Positions 58,503-64,000 of a stretch of 64,000 bases of DNA are shown here, in pieces. The stretch is from assembly GCA_024811115.1 (NCBI GenBank), contig JAKOGH010000721.1, positions 620,001 through 684,000 on the forward strand, given 5' to 3'. The notes beneath the pieces were generated by a model. That model was not told where the DNA came from and did not search any database. It was given only the letters and a program-made list of their open reading frames with translations. Made by a program: the position numbers and the translations under genes. Each line of letters opens with the position of its first letter. The stretch's first letter is position 1. The DNA is from Terana coerulea. Its lineage: Eukaryota; Basidiomycota; Agaricomycetes; Polyporales; Phanerochaetaceae.

Positions 58503-59519
58503 TTACAACTTTCCCTCTTTTTGCATCTCCTCTACCCATTGAATGACCCCTTGCCAATTGCTCACCCTCTTCAATGGCAGACCCTCAGGAATGACCACGT
58601 TCTCCTCCTTCCAGAACTCGCGGCCGCCCTCTTTCTCCAGCCGCTGCTCAAAACTCAGCTCGTCCTTGATGTCGTTGTACTTCGACTCCCGCTGGTTCCA
58701 CTGGTTATCTCCAAAGAGCAAGACAGGCGTCGGGTCTGCGTGGGTTGCGCACTTCAGCGCATTATCGAGCGAGTCATCAATGAGGAACTTGGCGTTCAGT
58801 TTCTGGCAAACCTAGAGAGCAAAAGTCATTCAGATGCTCCAAGCCACTCTCAAGAAAAGCACTCACGTCGGCCTTTGACATCTTCGTCACCACTTCGTGC
58901 TCCTCCGCAAGCGTCTCCAGACTCTGGCCTGTGCAGATCATGTCGTCGAAGACGCCGGGGAAGTGGCTCTCTAACCACCGCGCGCTGCGCTCAATCTCGC
59001 GCCTCTGTCTTGCTGTGACGACGACAAGGCGGAAACCTAAGCTTTTAAGCTTCTCCAGGGCTTCTAGTGCCCCCGGAACAGCTGGCGCCTTGTCAAGTCG
59101 ATCGGTTTTGTAGACATCCTCGACTTTCCGGAAGGTCTCCTCGGGTGTGCCCCAGCCAGGGTTCTTCCAGTAGTAGTAGTCTGCCCTTCCTCGTCAGCCC
59201 GTAAGCACGAGGATAGAAATGCTCGGCTCACAATAAAATTGGGACAAGTCAAGTTTGGTGCCGTAGGTGTCATTGTGCCCTATATGTCCGTCAGTGAGCT
59301 GAAGCTCTAGCCATTAAGAGTGCTGCTTCACGCACAGTCCATGACAACCTTATTCGTCTCGCTCAGCACATCGTCCATATCCACTGCGATTAATGGTTTA
59401 TCGCTAGCCGCAGCAATCTCATCCAAAGACGAGCCAGGGAGGGCACGATGACGCGGCGTGTCGACACCGCTGCCTTCATGCGATAGCTGGACATCGAGGT
59501 TAGACTGTGCTGCAGACAT
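58503..59519 (-). CDS. HAD-superfamily 5'-nucleotidase-like phosphatase
   Basis: It resembles the NT5C-type pyrimidine 5'(3')-deoxyribonucleotidases. The start at 59519 gives a 40-residue lead, then motif I PLIAVDMDDVLSETN (nucleophile Asp47, acid/base Asp49). Next come WHNDTYGTKLDLSQFYYYYW, GFRLVVVTARQRREIERSAR (motif II Thr) and KFLIDDSLDNALKCA (motif III Asp pair), ending WVEEMQKEGKL. Introns carry GTGCGT/GTGAG donors; the first splits Trp of the MDWHND block. No frame break. The substrate (nucleotide versus other phosphate ester) is unproven. Confidence 0.85.
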
Positions 59520-59786
59520 CAGGGCGGAATATCCAGAGAGCCTTGAAAGCAGGCTACGGGTGTGTTTTCAGAGCGGAGGGGATGGAAGAGTGAGTCAGAG
59601 GATGTCTCAAGAATCGGATTTTAAGTCATGGGCGCCTACGCGTCGCGCGTGTAGTGATCTCCATAGATCTCGCACCGATCTCGCGGATTGTCGTCATCTC
59701 ATGCTCACCCAGACGCACGAACGTTGCACTTCGGATGATAATTCGGCGAATGTACGTAAAAATAAACTGGGTGAATCCAGGGTGAA
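59520..59786. other. HAD gene promoter / carbonic anhydrase 3' flank
   Basis: Short 267-bp spacer between two minus-strand genes. No distinct element was identified. Confidence 0.4.
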
Positions 59787-60525
59787 CTACACAATTTGTC
59801 GGATCTACAAGACGGATGAGTAAACAAGTCAAGCCCGAAGCCACGAGAAAAACTCACCTTTCCGGTTCCAACTTCATAGACCCACCCCGTTACGACAGTC
59901 TCCGGAAGGACAAGCGGGTTCTCTTTCAGGTAGCTTACGTCTTGCTTGACGCTCTCCTCAAGCTCCGGGAACTCGAGGAAGTCAATATGGTCAACGGCCT
60001 TCAGTTGCTCGTTGCTGGGATCGGAGTCCTTGACGATTTTCCGCAACTGTGGTGTGTTGAAGGTGAGCATGCCGCAGTCCGTATGGTGAAAAACAGCAAT
60101 TTCTCGGGTGCCGAGGAGACGTTGGGAGATTATGATGGAGCGGAGGGCATCTTTGCTGTACAGACAGGTAAGTGAGGCGACAACGTTATCTTGGGCAAAG
60201 GACGTACGCGCTGCCACCTGCGTTCCTGATAATGTGCGCATCTCCTTCGTTAATGCCGAGTTCAGCGTAGACACTGCATGGAAGTGCTTATATGATACTT
60301 CATCTAAGTTTAATAGATGAGGACGTACTTGATACGGGCGTCCATACACGTAACTGTATATGCAAGCATTTGGCAGTCAGCGACGACTTCAACAGATAAT
60401 GCCAGGGTACGCTCACCAATGGCTAACTGCTTGCCAGGCTTCAAAGGGAGCGACCCCTTCTCGCCAAAGGTAGCAGCGTACTCAGCATTGTTCTGTACGA
60501 ACTGTGTGTTGATAGGCGCTGACAT
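59787..60525 (-). CDS. Beta-class carbonic anhydrase
   Basis: It interconverts CO2 and bicarbonate; zinc enzyme. Exons (60525-60417, 60353-60329, 60273-60208, 60155-59858, 59804-59787) sum to 516 nt (171 aa), frame intact. Zinc ligands are visible: Cys in VTCMDARI (Asp-Arg dyad of the beta class), then His and Cys in FHHTDCGM. Between them lie YAELGINEGDAHIIRNAGGS and ALRSIIISQRLLGTREIAV. It ends GWVYEVGTGKIRQIV, the last five residues from an 18-nt exon. The CMDAR motif lies wholly on a 25-nt microexon. Short length and lack of a targeting peptide suggest a cytosolic enzyme related to the short plant/fungal cab-type. Confidence 0.93.
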
Positions 60526-61410
60526 TGGGCTTTGAGGTTGCGAGCTCAAGGTACTCGCAGATCGGTGGTTATTGAGGTAGGTATGGACGCGACACGAATG
60601 GCCGTCCTCGGATGGCTTCTAATTTATATGCGTTAGTAAAACAGTTGGAGGTACGTCATGACATTTACAGTGTATGGAGGAGTAGATAGGGCAATGGCGA
60701 GGTATGGCGCCATACACTAAGGGATGGGAATGTGGAGGATAAGTAGACTAATGAAGGGATATGCTCACAGAAAGTGGCATGGCCAGTGCTCATGTGAGAA
60801 ATAGCTTGCGACGCGGCGTTGGAGGTACTTGTGCCAAGCCAGCCCCTTAAGTTCAGAGTTCAACCGAACTTTGAACTTCGCGCGAATCCTGCACGAGAAT
60901 CACGAACAGAGAAATGAACAAACCTTGTTATGTACGAGGGGAGCTTGATGCGGGGCCGACATATGCCTAGCGAGCGATGGCTGTACGACGTTGCGAGGTA
61001 GCCGTAGTATGAGAGAGCCGGTTCTACGCTTGAGGTGGTTGAAGCCACCGTTGTAGAGTCGCCGTGAGAGAATGTCCATTTCCTTTGCATAAAATCACAG
61101 ACTGTCCAGTACAAGCAATCAGATAACGAAGGTTAAGCCCCGTGAGCTGTCGAGGCCTTTGTTCGTGCGTTCAACGAAAGGTTCGAGATGTGTTCAACGT
61201 CGGAGTGACTCGAAGAAACAACGGCGCCTCTAACAAAGCGTGTTTTATTATTGAATAAACGCGCACGCCGCGTGTTAGCGTGTCTTTTGATCCGCCATCA
61301 CCGACGCGCACTCCGACGCCTTCACGCTCTGAGATCTCGGTCTTCACCGTGACACCACCGCCTCGAACACCGTACACTACACAAGGCCATTATTTCAGAG
61401 ATACTTAAAC
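60526..61410. promoter_or_regulatory. Divergent intergenic region, carbonic anhydrase / RINT1-like
   Basis: 885 bp between the two start codons. It must hold both promoters; no clear TATA box could be assigned. Open frames here (up to 84 codons) are unsupported. Confidence 0.45.
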
Positions 61411-63998
61411 ATGGCGTCGGCACATATTCAGGCGCTTCGAGCTCCTCCCCAGCTCGGCAGATGCCCACAAGCGCGCCCACGACTATCTCAACGCACGGTT
61501 CAAGACTTTTCAGGACTTGGAGGATACGGATGACTTTCATGAGCTTGTATCCAATAGTAATGGGCGTAGTGAAGAACTGACGAATAAGGTGCGCTGCTGT
61601 GCTCTAATATGATGTGCTTTCGCTTGACCAGCTGTCATAGCTCAGCTTGCACAATCCCAAAGCGAGATCGACGAGCTCATAGAGCATACGAAGTCCACGA
61701 CCCAAGAACATCTGCACACAGCCCAAGAGTTGGCTTTGCTGCGACACTCATTGGCCGACGAGCTCTCATATTTGTCCCAGGAACTGGTCTCCTCGTTGAG
61801 TGGACCTGAAGGACAGCCAACGTTGCTGGAGGACATCGAAACATTGCATCGTAACCTGAAGGAGTTACAGAGCGTGAAAGGATATATTCAGGTGGTAGAA
61901 TTTGCACTGAAGACTGGGTATGTGCTTGTCCCTCACATGTGTATTCGAATGCTGACACTGCGTTAGTGAATCCGCTGTGTCGAAAGCACAGTCTTCATCG
62001 CCGTTCGATTCTGTCCCTTTGTACGAACAGCTACGGAATTTTGTATCAAAAGTTTCAGAATCAAGAAAACAGGTGGAAGATGCTTCAGGGCAACAGAAAC
62101 TGCATCTAGTCAGCTTCTTGGAGAGTATCCTGGATCGGACGTGGAATGACATCAAGAGCGTATTCACTTCGTATGTGGTCGTTACGGACATCTACTCCCT
62201 GTCTCATACTGACGGTACGCCAAGGACACTGCTGAGTGCTGCTGAGAGTCTAAAATGGCCGGCACCGGTGGATTACCGCGCGGCGAGCCCGGAGGAGAGG
62301 AGAGGATTCGAGAAGGCATTCTACAATATGCTCAGGCTTCAAAGCATGTGCGTATCCTTTTTAATTGTTGTTTGAGGAGACTTATCAATCGTTGCTCAGC
62401 CGAGAGAAAACGCAAGATTCCAAGCCGCGCCAGCGAAATGAAAGAGACGGTCTATATCCAATCCAAGCGCTTGTGCAACCACTGTCGCTGAGGTTCAAGT
62501 ACCATTTTGAGGGGAGCAGGCAGACAAACCGTTTGGACAAGGTACCTCTGCTTGCCATTTCCGCCCACTCAAACGCTGATCAGGTCGCGTAGCCGGAGTG
62601 GTACTTCACCCACATCCTCAATGGAGCACACGAGCACCGACCGTTTATGGAGACCATCATCCAACAGCTCCTTGTACAAACGGAGTACAAGAATATTGTT
62701 GCCTGGCGCGAGTTCACGTTGCTTCTTCTCCCCTTACTTTCGCGGAAATTGCGCAAAACTGTCCCCGCGCTGATACCTCATCCACCCGTACTCGCACATA
62801 CCATATATCAAGCACTTACTTTCGACAGTTCGTTGAAAGAGGAGGGCTTTGGCTTGGAGGGCACAAGTGCCACTTTGCCTAAGGAGAAGCAAAGTGAGAA
62901 GGTCGGTTTGAAGGGCGGAGAACCAGACAAGTGGCAGGGCGTCAGCGAAGTCATTCTGGGCAGGAAGGAGTGGTTCGATGCATGGATGGAAGGGGAAAGG
63001 ATCTGTGAGAGCCTAGAATTATGCTTTCGACTATACATTGACTGTATGCCGCAGTCGCTATGGACCAGTACATGGAGATCATCAGCACTCAAGATGCTTG
63101 GCTCATAGCCGATGATTCCAATGATGAAGACAGCGAGACAACCATAGACCGCGAACTTCGACCAACAAACTCTGCTCGCAGGGTCAAGGCCCTCGTCGAG
63201 CAGGTCACAGGTCGGTCATGGCAATATTTGTGCCTTCAGCCGACTGATCGGGCTTCCTTGCAGACCGATACTCCCCATTACCGCAGTTTATTCACCGAAC
63301 ACGCTTCCTCATTATGGTACAGCTCCCACTTCTGGAATCCTACCACGCACGGATCTCGTCGTCGCTGGATGCTTTCGAGACCCTGTCATCCTCGTTCATG
63401 CGTGCAGTACCAGGTGCCTTGGGCGCTGATACCGGTCGGCTGGGGGACACAAAGAGGCTAACGTCCGGCGTCGAGGGCATCCAGCGGCTGTGCAAGGCCC
63501 TGGTGAGTGCGAAGTATATGGCGGCTGTAATGGAGGCGTGGGGTGAAGATTTGGTGCGTACCACAGATCAGACTAGAAGACGGGTCGCTGATTCTTCGCA
63601 GTTCTTCTTGGAACTCTGGACAGAGATCAGTCACAAAGCGGCTCTGCGTGCACGTGCGGAGGCTGCTTCGTCCCTACCTGATCCCAAGGCTATTCCGGAG
63701 GAAGAGGTCCCGGAAGGAACCATCTTTGAAGAGCTTGTGGCACAGTATGGCAAGCTGGTCGGACGCGCGGAGGAAATGGTTGTACAAACGGTGACGCACG
63801 AGGTTGAGGCCGGTTTGAAGGTGCACTTCCAAAGCGGCGGATCGACGTGCGTGTTCAAGATATGCTACCCACTTCTTGCGTACTTATAACTATCATAGGC
63901 AAAACTCACCAGCCAGCCCGCCCGGCGATGTCATTGCTCTGCCCGCCACGCTGCTCGGCCCCAGTGGCTCTCCTGTCCTCCCAACTGGCCTTCATTAA
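61411..63998 (+). CDS. RINT1/Tip20-family tethering protein (Dsl1 complex)
   Basis: RINT1/Tip20 belongs to the ER-localised Dsl1/NRZ tether for Golgi-to-ER COPI vesicles. The N-terminus (MASAHIQALRAPP, then SSADAHKRAHDYLN) leads into coiled-coil sequence (LADELSYLSQELVSSL, LLEDIETLHRNLKELQSVKG). The family core follows: LYPIQALVQPLSLRFKYHFE with GSRQTNRLDKPEWYFTHILN, then GRKEWFDAWMEGERIFAMDQ with YMEIISTQDAW and RTRFLIMVQLPLLESYHARI. The last exon is joined by splicing GTGCGT...ATAG after 63847 and ends VLPTGLH at 63998, so the gene is complete by two bases. Seven or more short introns. One extra C in the C4 run at 61447-61450 shifts the frame within the first exon. Confidence 0.9.
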
Positions 63999-64000
63999 CT

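Noticed and set aside
1..64000. CRISPR arrays, prophage, bacterial operons, insertion sequences, biosynthetic cluster
   Set aside because: The gene content is spliced fungal housekeeping. No direct-repeat arrays, transposases, polyketide or peptide synthetases or terpene cyclases were found in any frame read.

Overview
The window is nuclear DNA of a filamentous basidiomycete, most probably an Agaricomycete and perhaps a Polyporales-type wood decayer. The evidence is intron-dense genes with short (about 45-70 nt) GT-AG introns, compact gene spacing, a GC-rich coding bias and fungal-type proteins throughout (Blm10, Mdj1, MED6, Aim18-like, fungal F-box, large-subunit catalase, GH18 chitinase with a CBM5/12 module). 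There is no sign of prokaryotic, viral or plasmid DNA, no CRISPR, and no intact mobile element that I can see. Genus and species are inference only.

Layout, left to right. (1) 1-12.5 kb: 5' part of a secreted Gly/Asn/Asp-rich protein built from repeated exons; an ecdysoneless/SGT1 homologue divergent with V-ATPase subunit F; TIM21; an unrecognised Ser/Arg-rich protein; a fungal F-box protein. (2) 12.5-30.2 kb: secreted chitinase, casein kinase 2 alpha, a small SET-domain protein, the mitochondrial DnaJ protein Mdj1, an MFS transporter, choline/ethanolamine kinase, a tandem CCCH zinc-finger RNA-binding protein. (3) 30.2-47.8 kb: about 3.3 kb without a gene, then the long proteasome activator BLM10/PA200, an Aim18-like chalcone-isomerase-fold protein, a large catalase and a C2H2 transcription factor. 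(4) 47.8-64 kb: about 3.3 kb without a gene, then tRNA-Lys, a NRAMP metal transporter divergent with MED6, tRNA-Thr, AP-3 sigma, tRNA-Gln, a HAD 5'-nucleotidase-like protein, beta-carbonic anhydrase and a RINT1/Tip20 tethering protein that ends two bases before the window does.

The genes are mostly unrelated housekeeping functions: mitochondrial import and folding (TIM21, MDJ1), vacuole and trafficking (VMA7, APS3, RINT1), protein turnover (BLM10, F-box), transcription and RNA control (MED6, C2H2, CCCH, SET), and stress and metal handling (catalase, carbonic anhydrase, NRAMP). I see no biosynthetic or defence cluster. Close divergent pairs (ECD/VMA7, CKA1/SET, BLM10/AIM18-like, NRAMP/MED6) share 270-370 bp promoters.

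Two features stand out across the window. First, at least nineteen one-base indels, nearly all in short homopolymer runs, break the reading frames of deeply conserved genes. Removing or adding one base restores family-typical proteins, so I read these as assembly errors rather than pseudogenes. Second, there are several microexons (8, 9, 13, 21, 22 and 25 nt, plus an 8-nt terminal coding exon), often on functionally critical motifs. Exon models were built by eye from splice consensus and family knowledge. Those marked with exact exon coordinates add up to an intact frame, after the stated indel correction where one applies.
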